Positions 19,291-27,336 of a stretch of DNA of 56,572 nt are shown here, piece after piece. Each line of letters begins with the position of its first letter. Position 1 is the first letter of the stretch. Position numbers and translations under genes: made by a program. This DNA comes from a virus: positions 1-56,572 of IMG/VR virus record IMGVR_UViG_3300009506_000095. One strand, written 5' to 3'. The notes beneath the pieces are model-generated. The model searched no databases, was not told where the DNA came from, and saw only the letters and a list, made by a program, of their open reading frames with translations.

Positions 19291-19478
19291 AGCATGATTA
19301 TACATCTAATCTGATATACACTAATCCGTATGAATATACTTTCACTTCGAACATATTTAACTACACTTTTGATTCAAATAGTACAATAACTTATACCTTT
19401 AATAGCGATAAAAAATTGTTTGAAGGGTTCACATTCTACACAAATCCATACAATTTCACAAAAGAGGCCAAAAAATGA
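17526..19478 (+). CDS. Fibre-like protein 2, 3' part (repeat stalk and C-terminal tail)
   Basis: 650 aa as read from GTG 17526, but the same frame is open upstream across the repeats from about 17285, and no ribosome site precedes the GTG. A short unique spacer ([16 protein letters not shown]) separates two repeat blocks. [13 protein letters not shown] repeats fill about 10-585, with two LPGSPSES- or IPGSPSES-type variants. The last ~60 residues are a Tyr/Phe/Asn-rich tail ([17 protein letters not shown]). It ends in an ATGA overlap with a glycosyltransferase gene, so fibre and glycan enzyme are translationally coupled. Confidence 0.65.
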   Translation: MITISGVSPSPSESPSESPSESPSLSPSASESPSESPSESPSESPSLSPSASESPSESPSESPSESPSISPSASESPSESPSESPSESPSLSPSASESPSESPSESPSESPSLSPSASESPSESPSESPSESPSLSPSASESPSESPSESPSESPSLSPSASESPSESPSESPSESPSESPSESPSLSPSASESPSESPSESPSESPSLSPSASESPSESPSESPSESPSESPSESPSLSPSASESPSESPSESPSESPSLSPSASESPSESPSLPGSPSESPSESPSESPSESPSESPSLSPSASESPSESPSESPSLSPSASESPSESPSESPSESPSESPSESPSLSPSASESPSESPSESPSESPSESPSESPSLSPSASESHSESPSESPSESPSESPSESPSLSPSASESPSESPSESPSESPSIPGSPSESPSESPSESPSLSPSASESPSESPSESPSESPSLSPSASESPSESPSESPSLSPSASESPSESPSESPSESPSESPSLSPSASESPSESQSESPSESPSESPSLSPSASESPSESPSESPSESPSLSPSASESPSESPSESPSESPSESPSEHDYTSNLIYTNPYEYTFTSNIFNYTFDSNSTITYTFNSDKKLFEGFTFYTNPYNFTKEAKK

Positions 19479-20383
19479 TAAGCATAATAATACCTGCAAG
19501 AGATGAGAAATATTTACAGACAACTATTGATGATATAAACAACAGAATATCTGGAGAATTTGAATATGAGATAATAGTTGCTCTTGATGGGTGTTGGCCT
19601 AATCCAAGTATAAATAGGGATAAAAATGTATCATTGGTACACTTTGGTGGGCCAAAAGGAATAAGATATATTGTTGAAGCAGCAATAAGAATTGCAAAGT
19701 ATGAGCACATAATGAAGTTAGATGCCCATTGCTCTTTAGCGAAAGATTTTGATAAGGTTCTGATAGCAGATACTGAGGATAATTGGATCTCAATACCAAG
19801 TAGATATAGCCTTAATGAGAAGAGCTGGAAGAAAACCAGAGGGCCAGTAGATTATATGATGATAACCTATCCATACGCTGATGATGATAAATATGGATGG
19901 GGAATCCATGGTAAGAAGTGGAGAGGTGAAAACGGACAAGATGGAAATTTCTGGCACCTTGAGAAAAAAAGAAAGAATATCCTAATAGATGATATAATCA
20001 TATTCCAAGGTTCATGCTGGTTTATGCACAAACAACACTTCTGGAATATTGGTGGATATGAAAAAAGCCATCCATATATAATGTTTCAAGAAGCTCCTGA
20101 GCTTTCTTTTAAAACCTGGTTATCTGGAGGGAGAGTTGTAAGGAATAAAAAGACTTGGTTTGCCCATATGCATAAGTCGAAAGAGCAAGAGAACACATCC
20201 AGCTATGGTCTATCTAAAAGAAAGAAATATGAGGCAGAGGACTGGTCAGCAGACTTTTGGATGAATGATAGATGGGATAAAAGCATACACAAATTCTCTT
20301 GGTTAATAGAGAAATTCTCTCCTATGTACGGGTGGGAGGATATTGATTGGAATCAAGAGTTTAAAATGAATAGAGGTGGATAA
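19475..20383 (+). CDS. Family 2-like glycosyltransferase
   Basis: 302 aa. The N-terminus [18 protein letters not shown] is the GT2 nucleotide-binding start. IMKLDAHCS supplies the Asp-x-His metal site used by polypeptide GalNAc-transferase-like GT2/GT27 enzymes. The C-terminal part with TWFAHMH and WMNDRWDKS matches the first domain of the protein at 24376-26085, so the two are paralogues. It starts inside the stop codon of fibre 2 (ATGA). I infer transfer of a sugar to the neighbouring Ser-rich fibres or to a host glycan; donor unknown. Confidence 0.8.
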   Translation: MISIIIPARDEKYLQTTIDDINNRISGEFEYEIIVALDGCWPNPSINRDKNVSLVHFGGPKGIRYIVEAAIRIAKYEHIMKLDAHCSLAKDFDKVLIADTEDNWISIPSRYSLNEKSWKKTRGPVDYMMITYPYADDDKYGWGIHGKKWRGENGQDGNFWHLEKKRKNILIDDIIIFQGSCWFMHKQHFWNIGGYEKSHPYIMFQEAPELSFKTWLSGGRVVRNKKTWFAHMHKSKEQENTSSYGLSKRKKYEAEDWSADFWMNDRWDKSIHKFSWLIEKFSPMYGWEDIDWNQEFKMNRGG

Positions 20384-20385
20384 GC

Positions 20386-21087
20386 ATGAAATATATAATT
20401 CTTATTATATTCATCATTCTTATAGCATGTTCTCCAGCACCAGATGATTCTATAAACATTGCTGTAATAAGCCTACACGGTGGAGGATGGAGAAGGTCTG
20501 ATGGCTGTTTTGATAATATCCAATTTATGAATAAACTCACCGAGTATGATGTTATTATACCAGATTTCACACTCTCAAACGATCCAAATTTCGTAGACCC
20601 ATTCACCACAATAATGGATATAAAAAGTGTTGTTGATAGTGCTAAGCTAACTCATGATGAAGTTTTCTTATGTGGCAGATCATCTGGAGGTCATTTGGCT
20701 CTTTTCTATTCTATACTTAGACCATATGATATAAAAGGAGTGATAGACATAGCTGGGCCATCTGACCTCACCACTCTCGCAGATAGTGCTTGGGATGAGG
20801 ATACAATAGAGATTTTAAGAGGAATGGTTGCTGATTTCAGCATAATAGATGGAAGAGATTTAAGAAAAAGTTTCAGTATAAATGTAGACTCTGGAGTTCC
20901 ATCACTCCTAATATACAATACGCTCGATTCTACTGTTGATTATGATACTCAAGCAATTCCATTATTTGGTACTTTCCCTAATGCAGATATAAGGATATTC
21001 AACGACCCAACAGGGCATATTTTTGTCGATAGGCATGAAGATGAAATAATAAACAGTATTAGAGATTTTATAAAGAAGAATGAGTAA
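20386..21087 (+). CDS. Lipoprotein alpha/beta-hydrolase (esterase-like)
   Basis: 233 aa. A hydrophobic signal (residues 3-14) ends in the lipobox L-I-A-C with C15, predicting a membrane-anchored lipoprotein. HGGG (31-34) is the oxyanion motif of the hormone-sensitive-lipase/carboxylesterase group. GRSSG (97-101) holds the nucleophile S99; the Asp of NTLDSTVDY and the His of TGHIF complete a plausible triad. Likely an acetyl- or acylesterase acting on glycans outside the cytoplasm. A phage-encoded lipoprotein esterase could modify the host envelope or remove O-acetyl groups. It overlaps the next gene by 8 nt. Confidence 0.75.
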   Translation: MKYIILIIFIILIACSPAPDDSINIAVISLHGGGWRRSDGCFDNIQFMNKLTEYDVIIPDFTLSNDPNFVDPFTTIMDIKSVVDSAKLTHDEVFLCGRSSGGHLALFYSILRPYDIKGVIDIAGPSDLTTLADSAWDEDTIEILRGMVADFSIIDGRDLRKSFSINVDSGVPSLLIYNTLDSTVDYDTQAIPLFGTFPNADIRIFNDPTGHIFVDRHEDEIINSIRDFIKKNE

Positions 21088-21748
21088 TATAACCCTCATA
21101 TACTATACAGCTAATAGGATTCATAAGTCATTTGCTCTGAAGATAAGAGAAAACTTACAGGAATTAGCTGATAGTATTGAGTCTGAAATAATAAGTGTGT
21201 CTTGGAAGCCTATTGATTTTGGTAGAAATATATGTGTCGGAGAGCTTGAGTTTTTGCCATACAATGTTTATAAGCAGATACTCATAGGCTCTAAGGCAGC
21301 AAATACAGAGTATATAGGATGCTGTGAGGATGATTCTCTTTATAACATAGAGCACTTCTCCTATAGAAGTGATTGTTTCTCATATAATGTTAATAGATGG
21401 AATGTAGATTCCAGAGGAATTTATTACTACAGAAGAAGATCTGGAATGTGCATGTGCGTAGTCCCAAAAGAATTATTGATTGAGACACTGGAGAAAAGAT
21501 TTGAGAAATATCCAAAGGTTGTAAATAGAGATGAAAGGCCATATTTTGGTGAGCCTGGAAGGTATGAAGAGATACTTGGGCTTCCAGAAGTAAAGATGGA
21601 GACATTCACAACGAATGATCCAACATTAACCTTTAACCATAGACCGAGCCTTGGCGGGAAAAGAAAGATACTGAAAAGGGATATTGTTAAAAAATCAATC
21701 CCGTTTTGGGGAGATGCCGAGACTCTTTGGAGGGAATACTATAAATGA
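21080..21748 (+). CDS. Glycosyltransferase-like protein
   Basis: 222 aa. It is homologous to the C-terminal ~230 residues of the protein at 24376-26085: both start with L-x-YYT-x-N, share 'FG+N', a YKQIL/FKQIL helix, an acidic metal-site-like strand end (GCCEDD here, LTEHD there), 'YNVNRWNVDS' versus 'YYNNNVWKVDA' and end with SIPFWG/SVPFWG. The acidic triplet suggests a GT-A-like fold. Donor and acceptor unknown. It overlaps the genes on both sides. Confidence 0.62.
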   Translation: MSNITLIYYTANRIHKSFALKIRENLQELADSIESEIISVSWKPIDFGRNICVGELEFLPYNVYKQILIGSKAANTEYIGCCEDDSLYNIEHFSYRSDCFSYNVNRWNVDSRGIYYYRRRSGMCMCVVPKELLIETLEKRFEKYPKVVNRDERPYFGEPGRYEEILGLPEVKMETFTTNDPTLTFNHRPSLGGKRKILKRDIVKKSIPFWGDAETLWREYYK

Positions 21749-22506
21749 TAATGCCAGAATTAGTAGACGGATGTAGAGTTAAATGTAAATTATGCTGGAA
21801 TAGTTATCGTTACCCACCGATGACCGAGATGCCTTTGGAGATAGTCGAGAAGGTTCTTGAACGCCATCATGGTGATAAAATAGAATGGTTCAATTGGGGA
21901 GATCCACTTTTACACAAAGATATATACAAAATATCTGAGATGGTTAGGTTTACAAACTCAAGAATAAGCTCTTCACTTTCTCTTATGATGGATGAAGAGA
22001 AATTCGCTGCTGTAAAGAATTTCAAGTCTATTATAGTCTCCATATCAGGAATGACTGGAAGTGTATATAATATCTATCATAGAGCAGGTCTTTTTTCTCT
22101 TGTAGTAAGCAATCTCCACCAGCTTATAAGAAGAGAGAATAATATCATTATCAGATGGCTAGGGCATAAATATAACCAGCATCAGTATGCCCAGTGTAAG
22201 CAATTCTGCGAGAAGCATGATCTTAGATTCGACCCCATATTACTAAATGCTACTGTGGAAGATATGATGAATGGTATAGAGGATGATCTGATTGGGGATA
22301 AACATTCTGATGCTGGAAAATGTCGACTCCTAAAATGGGTTCCAATCGGAGTCGATGGATCATATCTCTTGTGCTGCGCTTCGCATAATATAAAGACAGG
22401 ATACACGATATTCGATGATATAACACCAAAGCAACTACTTCAGAGAAAGCTTGAGATGCCGTTCTGTATAAAATGTAGGGAAAGAGAGTTATGGAGAAGA
22501 TTATAG
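21745..22506 (+). CDS. Radical SAM protein with SPASM-like C-terminus
   Basis: 253 aa. The CxxxCxxC motif is near the N-terminus (C10, C14, C17), followed by a GDPLLH segment equivalent to the SAM-binding GGEPLL. The C-terminal region has further Cys (GKCRLL, LLCCASHN, FCIKCRERE) resembling a SPASM/twitch auxiliary Fe-S site. Such proteins carry out radical chemistry on peptides, sugars or cofactors. In this operon a sugar or peptide modification of the fibres is plausible but unproved. ATGA overlap with the previous gene; it overlaps the next by 16 nt. Confidence 0.8.
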   Translation: MIMPELVDGCRVKCKLCWNSYRYPPMTEMPLEIVEKVLERHHGDKIEWFNWGDPLLHKDIYKISEMVRFTNSRISSSLSLMMDEEKFAAVKNFKSIIVSISGMTGSVYNIYHRAGLFSLVVSNLHQLIRRENNIIIRWLGHKYNQHQYAQCKQFCEKHDLRFDPILLNATVEDMMNGIEDDLIGDKHSDAGKCRLLKWVPIGVDGSYLLCCASHNIKTGYTIFDDITPKQLLQRKLEMPFCIKCRERELWRRL

Positions 22507-23123
22507 AAGTATTAATAGTAGACATAGATCGTTCACGTTACACAGATCAGCTACTTGGAGATATATCTAAGCAGACTGTAGAGCCAGATGTATTCCTGTT
22601 CATACAAGACTCTCATGATATGGTAGGGCTGAATAGGATATGGAATGCTTTCTATGAGCAATCTGAATGTAAATACCTTTCTTTTCTGAACAATGATATT
22701 AGAATACCTAAAAATTTTATTGAAGATACGTTGGATATATTTGAAAAAGAGAGTGATGTTAGCATAGTAGTCCATTCTACAAATCATCCAGATTATACAG
22801 ATGTTACAGATCTTAATTATGTTATATATGATAGCGATCTTTGTCAGGGATGGGACTTCACTATAAGGAGAGAAGATTATGTTAGAATCCCTGATGATTT
22901 GGACACTTTTGGAGGTGATGATTTCTTATTCTATAATCAGTATAGAAATGGCAACAAGGTTGCTGTAGCAATATCATCGCCTATAATTCATTACCATGCT
23001 AAGAGTAGGCATTATTTCAGAGGAGACAGGCAGAAAGAGCGTGATAACCTTAGAAAATATGTCCCAGAACGGATGACATATTATTCTAGATATTCTAGGA
23101 GAGATCCATGCCAGATGGTTTAG
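22491..23123 (+). CDS. Glycosyltransferase, GT-A fold
   Basis: 210 aa. An N-terminal strand (IIEVLIVDIDRS) is followed by YLSFLNNDIRIPKNF, where the NND takes the DxD metal-site position of GT2-like enzymes, and by a C-terminal GWDFTIRRED...GGDDFLF segment typical of the acceptor or catalytic-base region. It is short for a full GT2. It overlaps radical SAM and sulfotransferase genes by 15-16 nt, so it belongs to the same translational unit. Confidence 0.7.
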   Translation: MEKIIEVLIVDIDRSRYTDQLLGDISKQTVEPDVFLFIQDSHDMVGLNRIWNAFYEQSECKYLSFLNNDIRIPKNFIEDTLDIFEKESDVSIVVHSTNHPDYTDVTDLNYVIYDSDLCQGWDFTIRREDYVRIPDDLDTFGGDDFLFYNQYRNGNKVAVAISSPIIHYHAKSRHYFRGDRQKERDNLRKYVPERMTYYSRYSRRDPCQMV

Positions 23124-23776
23124 TCGTATCAGTACCAAAGAGTGGAAGGACTTGGTTGAGAGGATTCTTGATTCTATATGAGAAAGTATCTTCAGAGAAA
23201 ATTGATGTACTATACTCTCATAACTGGAGAAGCCTAAATGTAAAAAGAGTGCTTCTTGTAAGAGATCCACTAGATATACTTGTAAGTGACTATCACCATC
23301 TAAAATACAGAAGTAAGAAGAAAACTGGAAGGCTAAAGAATATAAAAGCTTTCATAAGAAGTGGATGGGGAGTGCGTAAAATAAATAGATACTGGAGTAA
23401 TTGGATTCATGAAATAGATGAAAAAGTCCTTGAAGTAAGATATGAAGATCTATTCAATAATGTATGGTGCGAGATTCTGGATTGGTTTGATATAAAGATA
23501 AATAATGATGTTGTTGAGGTAGTGGATAATATATGCAAATTCAAGAATATGAAAAACAATTTAAGCCTATTCAGAGATCACGAAGATGGCTGGAGATTTC
23601 TGCCTTCGGAGAATGGAAATATGGTGGATAACCCGACTGATAACAATGCTCATAAACTTAGGAGGGGAAAAGTTGGCGGTTATGTAGATTATCTTGACGA
23701 AGATGATATAAACTATGTAAGAAGTTCAATGCCAGTCGCTGGACGATGGTATGAGGAATATAAGGGGGCAAAATGA
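23108..23776 (+). CDS. Sulfotransferase (PAPS-dependent)
   Basis: 222 aa. The 5'-phosphosulfate loop VPKSGRTWLR (residues 9-18) and the 3'-phosphate site LVRDPLDILVSDY (about 50-62) are in classic order. The C-terminal RRGKVGGYVDYL (about 184-195) matches the RKGxxGDWK cap of cytosolic-type sulfotransferases. It would transfer sulfate from PAPS to a hydroxyl or amine, here probably on a carbohydrate made by neighbouring enzymes. ATGA-type overlap with the methyltransferase downstream. Confidence 0.85.
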   Translation: MPDGLVVSVPKSGRTWLRGFLILYEKVSSEKIDVLYSHNWRSLNVKRVLLVRDPLDILVSDYHHLKYRSKKKTGRLKNIKAFIRSGWGVRKINRYWSNWIHEIDEKVLEVRYEDLFNNVWCEILDWFDIKINNDVVEVVDNICKFKNMKNNLSLFRDHEDGWRFLPSENGNMVDNPTDNNAHKLRRGKVGGYVDYLDEDDINYVRSSMPVAGRWYEEYKGAK

Positions 23777-24366
23777 GTAGGATAGATGAAGCAATAAAGG
23801 CAAAGTTCAGAATAAAGAGAGGTGATAACCTTCCATACACTGGGTGGGCAAATTGGGATAGAAATATGCTTGCCGAGCTATTCAAGGACGTTGGATTTAC
23901 GCTTGGTGCTGAAGTTGGTGTAAGAAAAGGTGAATATACAAGAATACTATGTGATGCTAATCCTGAATTAAAGATGTTCTGCATAGACCCATATACTGCC
24001 TACAATCGAGTGTCCAATGATAGACAGGCAAGATACTTTAGGAATGCGGAGCGTAGGCTGAGAGGATGTAATGTAGAATTTATAAAGAAAACGAGTATGG
24101 ATGCTCTTGAGGATATTCAAGACAGGACTCTTGATTTTGTATATATAGATGGAAGGCATGAATTCGATTTTATTATGCCTGATATTATCTTCTGGTCAAG
24201 AAAGGTTAAGCGTGGAGGGATAGTCTCAGGTCATGATTACTATTATTTCTATCAAGGCGGTGTGGTAGACGCAGTAAATGCTTATACTCGCACCCATAAT
24301 ATCCAAGAGTGGTATTTGACCCAAGAGCGTCATCCATCTTGGTTTTGGGTAAACAGATGGTCTTAG
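23773..24366 (+). CDS. Class I SAM-dependent methyltransferase
   Basis: 197 aa. SAM-binding motif I is AEVGVRKGEYT (about 46-56), the acidic strand end is MFCIDPY, and DFVYIDGRHEFD and GGIVSGHDY follow. This resembles the Methyltransf_24/cephalosporin-hydroxylase-like group often found in polysaccharide clusters. Likely O-methylation of a sugar or small acceptor. Starts in an ATGA overlap with the sulfotransferase stop. Confidence 0.82.
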   Translation: MSRIDEAIKAKFRIKRGDNLPYTGWANWDRNMLAELFKDVGFTLGAEVGVRKGEYTRILCDANPELKMFCIDPYTAYNRVSNDRQARYFRNAERRLRGCNVEFIKKTSMDALEDIQDRTLDFVYIDGRHEFDFIMPDIIFWSRKVKRGGIVSGHDYYYFYQGGVVDAVNAYTRTHNIQEWYLTQERHPSWFWVNRWS

Positions 24367-24375
24367 GGGGCTAAT

Positions 24376-26085
24376 ATGACAGATCTATCAATAATTATAC
24401 CAAGCAGAAATGAAGAATTTCTCACCAACACAATAGACAATATTCTTGAGAATATAAGAGGGAATACTGAAGTTATAGCCATCCTTGATGGCTATTTGCC
24501 TATGTTTCCGATTGCTCAGAATGAAAGAGTCAATGTAGTCCTACTCGAAGAATCCATAGGGCAGAGGGCTGCTACAAACTTGGGTGCTAAATTAAGCTCT
24601 TCTGAATTTATAATGAAGTGCGATGCCCATTGTGCTTTTGATGAAGGGTTTGATGTTAAGCTTATGGAAGATTGCGAGTATGATTGGACTGTTGTTCCAG
24701 CTATGTATAATCTCCATGCCTTCGATTGGCAATGTGATAGTTGCGGTGGAAGAGCTTATCAAGGAGTAAAGCCTACAAAGTGTATCGCATGCGGTAGCAA
24801 CTCTGGTAAATTCACTAAGAAGATTATATGGGAAGCAAAGAGTAATCCAAGATCAGAGTTCTATTACATAGACAGTGTTGATCTAAGATTCAAATACTGG
24901 AGACAGTTCAAGAAAAGGCCAGAAGCCCAACCAGACTTAGCACCTACTCTTGGAAATCTTGGGGCATGCTTCTTTATGCACCGTGATAGATTTTTCGATT
25001 TAGGTGGAATGGATGAAGAGCATGGCTCTTGGGGTCAATTCGGAACTGAGGTATCGCTTAAGGCTTGGTGCTCTGGGGGCAAACAGCTTACTAATAAAAA
25101 GACTTGGTTTGCCCATATGTTCAGAACTGGAGATGGCTTCGGTTTCCCTTACAAGTTATCTGGAAAGCAGGTGCGAGAAGCAAGAAGGTACTCAAATGAT
25201 TTCTGGAGGAATAATAAGTGGCCTTTAGCTGTAAGGACTCTAGATGATGTTATAGAGCAATTCAAACCAGTTCCTACTTGGCACGATGATGATGGAGAAA
25301 GGACTGTAGAGGCCAAAGAAGTCACAGAGCCCAAGAAGGAAAAGAAAATAAAGGTTGGAGAGACAAAAGGGTTGGTTTACTATACTGATAATCAGGCAGA
25401 AGAGAGAATACTTCTTGCTGCCAGGAATCAGATTGAAAGATCTAGAAATGGTCATGCTTTAGTCTCTGTTTCTCAATATCCTATTAAATTTGGTAAGAAT
25501 TTTGTCATGGGTCTTGAGAGATCTTCTCTTTCTATGTTTAAACAGATACTTAAGGGTATCCAAGAAATAGATGCAGACATTATTTTTCTTACCGAGCATG
25601 ATGTTCTTTATAATAGTTCTCATTTTGATTTTACTCCCAAGAGAAAAGATGTTTATTACTACAATAATAATGTATGGAAAGTAGATGCGAGTGATGGAAA
25701 AACTCTGCATCATAATAAGATTAAGCAGGTTTCTGCCTTGGTCGCCTATAAAAGCCTCCTCCTAGAACATTATGAGAGAAGGGTTGAGTACATAGAGAAG
25801 AATGGATGGAGGAGGAAGATTGGTTATGAGCCTGGGAAGAAAATGAGACATGGCGGTTTGGATGATTACAGATATAGATATTTCTCATCAGAATACCCTA
25901 TCATAGACATAAAGCATCCAAATACAAAAACAAAGGGCAGGTTCAACTTAGATGAATACCGATGTAAGGATAGCATAAAAGATTCTTGGGAAATATCAGA
26001 CTCAGTACCATTTTGGGGGGTCACTAAGGGTAGATTTAGTGAATTTCTTAGAGATGTAATAACTGGAGATATAAAGATTGGGTAG
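24376..26085 (+). CDS. Two-domain glycosyltransferase with zinc-ribbon insert
   Basis: 569 aa; GGGG-type ribosome site. Residues 1-300 are a GT2 domain (LSIIIPSRNEEFLTNTID, IMKCDAHCA) paralogous to the protein at 19475. Within it, about residues 119-140 form an inserted CxxC...CxxC zinc ribbon (CDSC, CIAC), absent from the paralogue. A charged Lys/Glu linker (about 315-335) leads to a C-terminal domain homologous to the protein at 21080. So two separate genes in this island occur here as a fusion, suggesting they act in sequence. Donor and acceptor unknown. Confidence 0.78.
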   Translation: MTDLSIIIPSRNEEFLTNTIDNILENIRGNTEVIAILDGYLPMFPIAQNERVNVVLLEESIGQRAATNLGAKLSSSEFIMKCDAHCAFDEGFDVKLMEDCEYDWTVVPAMYNLHAFDWQCDSCGGRAYQGVKPTKCIACGSNSGKFTKKIIWEAKSNPRSEFYYIDSVDLRFKYWRQFKKRPEAQPDLAPTLGNLGACFFMHRDRFFDLGGMDEEHGSWGQFGTEVSLKAWCSGGKQLTNKKTWFAHMFRTGDGFGFPYKLSGKQVREARRYSNDFWRNNKWPLAVRTLDDVIEQFKPVPTWHDDDGERTVEAKEVTEPKKEKKIKVGETKGLVYYTDNQAEERILLAARNQIERSRNGHALVSVSQYPIKFGKNFVMGLERSSLSMFKQILKGIQEIDADIIFLTEHDVLYNSSHFDFTPKRKDVYYYNNNVWKVDASDGKTLHHNKIKQVSALVAYKSLLLEHYERRVEYIEKNGWRRKIGYEPGKKMRHGGLDDYRYRYFSSEYPIIDIKHPNTKTKGRFNLDEYRCKDSIKDSWEISDSVPFWGVTKGRFSEFLRDVITGDIKIG

Positions 26086-26094
26086 GTATTACAT

Positions 26095-26337
26095 ATGGCA
26101 AAATTTATGAAGAAGAAACCTGTTCCAGAGAGAGTAATGCTTGATGGGAAACATGGTGGTGCAAATTCAATATGCCAAACTCTCAGGAATATGTATTTAA
26201 AAACCGATGATGAATATATGAAATATAATCTAAGACTAGTTATGGCTATGGCAAAGAGTATGAATAGAAGGCTAAAAGACAATAAGATAAAAATTGAAAA
26301 GTATGAGGAAGAACTAAATGTCATACAAAAGGCGTGA
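26095..26337 (+). CDS. Small helical protein, tandem paralogue A
   Basis: 80 aa. It shares with the next gene the pattern PVPE+VML, 'SICQTLRNMY' versus 'TICQTLRDIY', and a following MAMAK helix. Highly charged and helical with no catalytic motif. The 3' end overlaps the next gene by 20 nt. Function unknown. Confidence 0.55.
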   Translation: MAKFMKKKPVPERVMLDGKHGGANSICQTLRNMYLKTDDEYMKYNLRLVMAMAKSMNRRLKDNKIKIEKYEEELNVIQKA

Positions 26338-26533
26338 ACCTGTCCCAGAGAAAGTTATGCTTAATGAACGCTATCATGGCCACCATACAATATGTCAGAC
26401 ATTAAGAGATATATATGTTGAGACAGAGGATGAAGAGATAAAACTTAAGTTAAGACTTGCTATGGCAATGGCGAAAGCTATGAATGATAAGTTGAAAAAG
26501 TATAAAAAGATGTATGATGAAAAAAAAACATAG
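26318..26533 (+). CDS. Small helical protein, tandem paralogue B
   Basis: 71 aa, a tandem duplicate of the upstream gene with conserved PVPEKVML, ICQTLRDIY and LAMAMAKAMN segments. Lys-rich C-terminus. Function unknown. A 9-bp AT-only hairpin at 26554-26574 lies in the gap that follows. Confidence 0.55.
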   Translation: MSYKRREPVPEKVMLNERYHGHHTICQTLRDIYVETEDEEIKLKLRLAMAMAKAMNDKLKKYKKMYDEKKT

Positions 26534-26553
26534 ACTTTTACAGAAACATGGTA

Positions 26554-26575
26554 TAAAATTTACTTAGTAAATTTT
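26554..26575 (+). terminator. AT-rich hairpin, weak terminator or operator
   Basis: A 9-bp A/T-dominated inverted repeat (AAAATTTAC/GTAAATTTT, 3-nt spacer) followed by one more T. Stability is low, so it is a weak candidate. It separates the sugar island from the small virion and connector genes. Confidence 0.3.
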
Positions 26576-26586
26576 TAGGAGTAGAT

Positions 26587-26943
26587 ATGGCAGATTTCCC
26601 AACATCAGTTATAGAGATAAGAGGTACTTCAGACAACTGGGGCCCATTTAATTTCGATATATCAAATAGGATGCCAAGTGGGGATACAGTAACAAGCTTT
26701 ACAACTAAAGCTTATGTAGGGACAGTACAACCGACAGATACGCTAACTAGTTTTACAGAAATATCTGCAAATCTGATAGAGTCTAACCCTGCTCCTTCCA
26801 ATACGGATACGATTTTAAGCATTTACATGAAGTACCCAGGCAATACATATAAAGGGGAAAGTATAACATTAGTCTTTGATGTTACATTTACTAATCATAG
26901 TGGTGTTCATCCGTATTATTTTCACCACGTAAAAATTCAATAA
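26587..26943 (+). CDS. Beta-sandwich phage protein, uncharacterised
   Basis: 118 aa; TAGGAG ribosome site. The pattern of strands (VIEIRGTSDNWGPFNFDIS, ESITLVFDVTF) and the absence of catalytic residues suggest a small beta-sandwich virion or fibre domain. His-rich C-terminus (HPYYFHHVKI). No family recognised. Confidence 0.5.
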   Translation: MADFPTSVIEIRGTSDNWGPFNFDISNRMPSGDTVTSFTTKAYVGTVQPTDTLTSFTEISANLIESNPAPSNTDTILSIYMKYPGNTYKGESITLVFDVTFTNHSGVHPYYFHHVKIQ

Positions 26944-26964
26944 TGGGGCAGAGGCAGATCTAAA

Positions 26965-27270
26965 ATGGTAAAAGATAAAAAGCTTGCTGATAATGGTATA
27001 TCTATTATTGATTTTAAAAACATGGAACAGGAAGATAAAGACTGGTACATGTACCAGAAGCTAAATAGTATATCAATAGCGATAGATAATTTAGCACAGA
27101 AGGTATGTGGGCAGGGTTTGGATTGTCCAGAAAGATTAAAGAGCTGTAATAAAAAGTTTAGATATGTTTTTATTGCGATTGGTGTTATCTTACTTCTTGT
27201 CATAACCAATGGAGCTACCGATGGTAAGCTCTTAGATTCGATTTCTACATTTATAAAAGTAATCCTATAA
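26965..27270 (+). CDS. Single-span membrane protein
   Basis: 101 aa. A soluble N-terminal half with two Cys (KVCGQGLDC, then CNKK) is followed by one clear transmembrane segment at about residues 66-84 (YVFIAIGVILLLVIT). A holin or spanin-like role is possible from topology only; it does not adjoin the M15 peptidase at 49.5 kb, so I leave the role open. Confidence 0.5.
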   Translation: MVKDKKLADNGISIIDFKNMEQEDKDWYMYQKLNSISIAIDNLAQKVCGQGLDCPERLKSCNKKFRYVFIAIGVILLLVITNGATDGKLLDSISTFIKVIL

Positions 27271-27292
27271 TAAGATATAGGGTAAAATTTTA

Positions 27293-27310
27293 AAGCCCTT
27301 CTAGGGGCTT
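27293..27310 (+). other. Short GC-rich hairpin before the connector genes
   Basis: A 6-bp perfect stem (AAGCCC/GGGCTT) with a 6-nt loop, between the membrane protein and the connector gene. No U-run follows. Could cause a pause or protect the mRNA. Confidence 0.35.
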
Positions 27311-27336
27311 GTCAGAGCGTTGTAGGGATATATAAA

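Noticed and set aside
14965-19305. Long minus-strand ORFs (up to 525 codons) across the fibre repeats, and similar ones at 43039-44046.
   Set aside because: They are frame shadows of the SPSES repeats: short-period DNA without stops in several frames. Their Leu/Gln/Lys-rich translations have no start signals.
26965-27270. Holin.
   Set aside because: One transmembrane segment is not enough, and the gene is far from the M15 and papain-like hydrolases.
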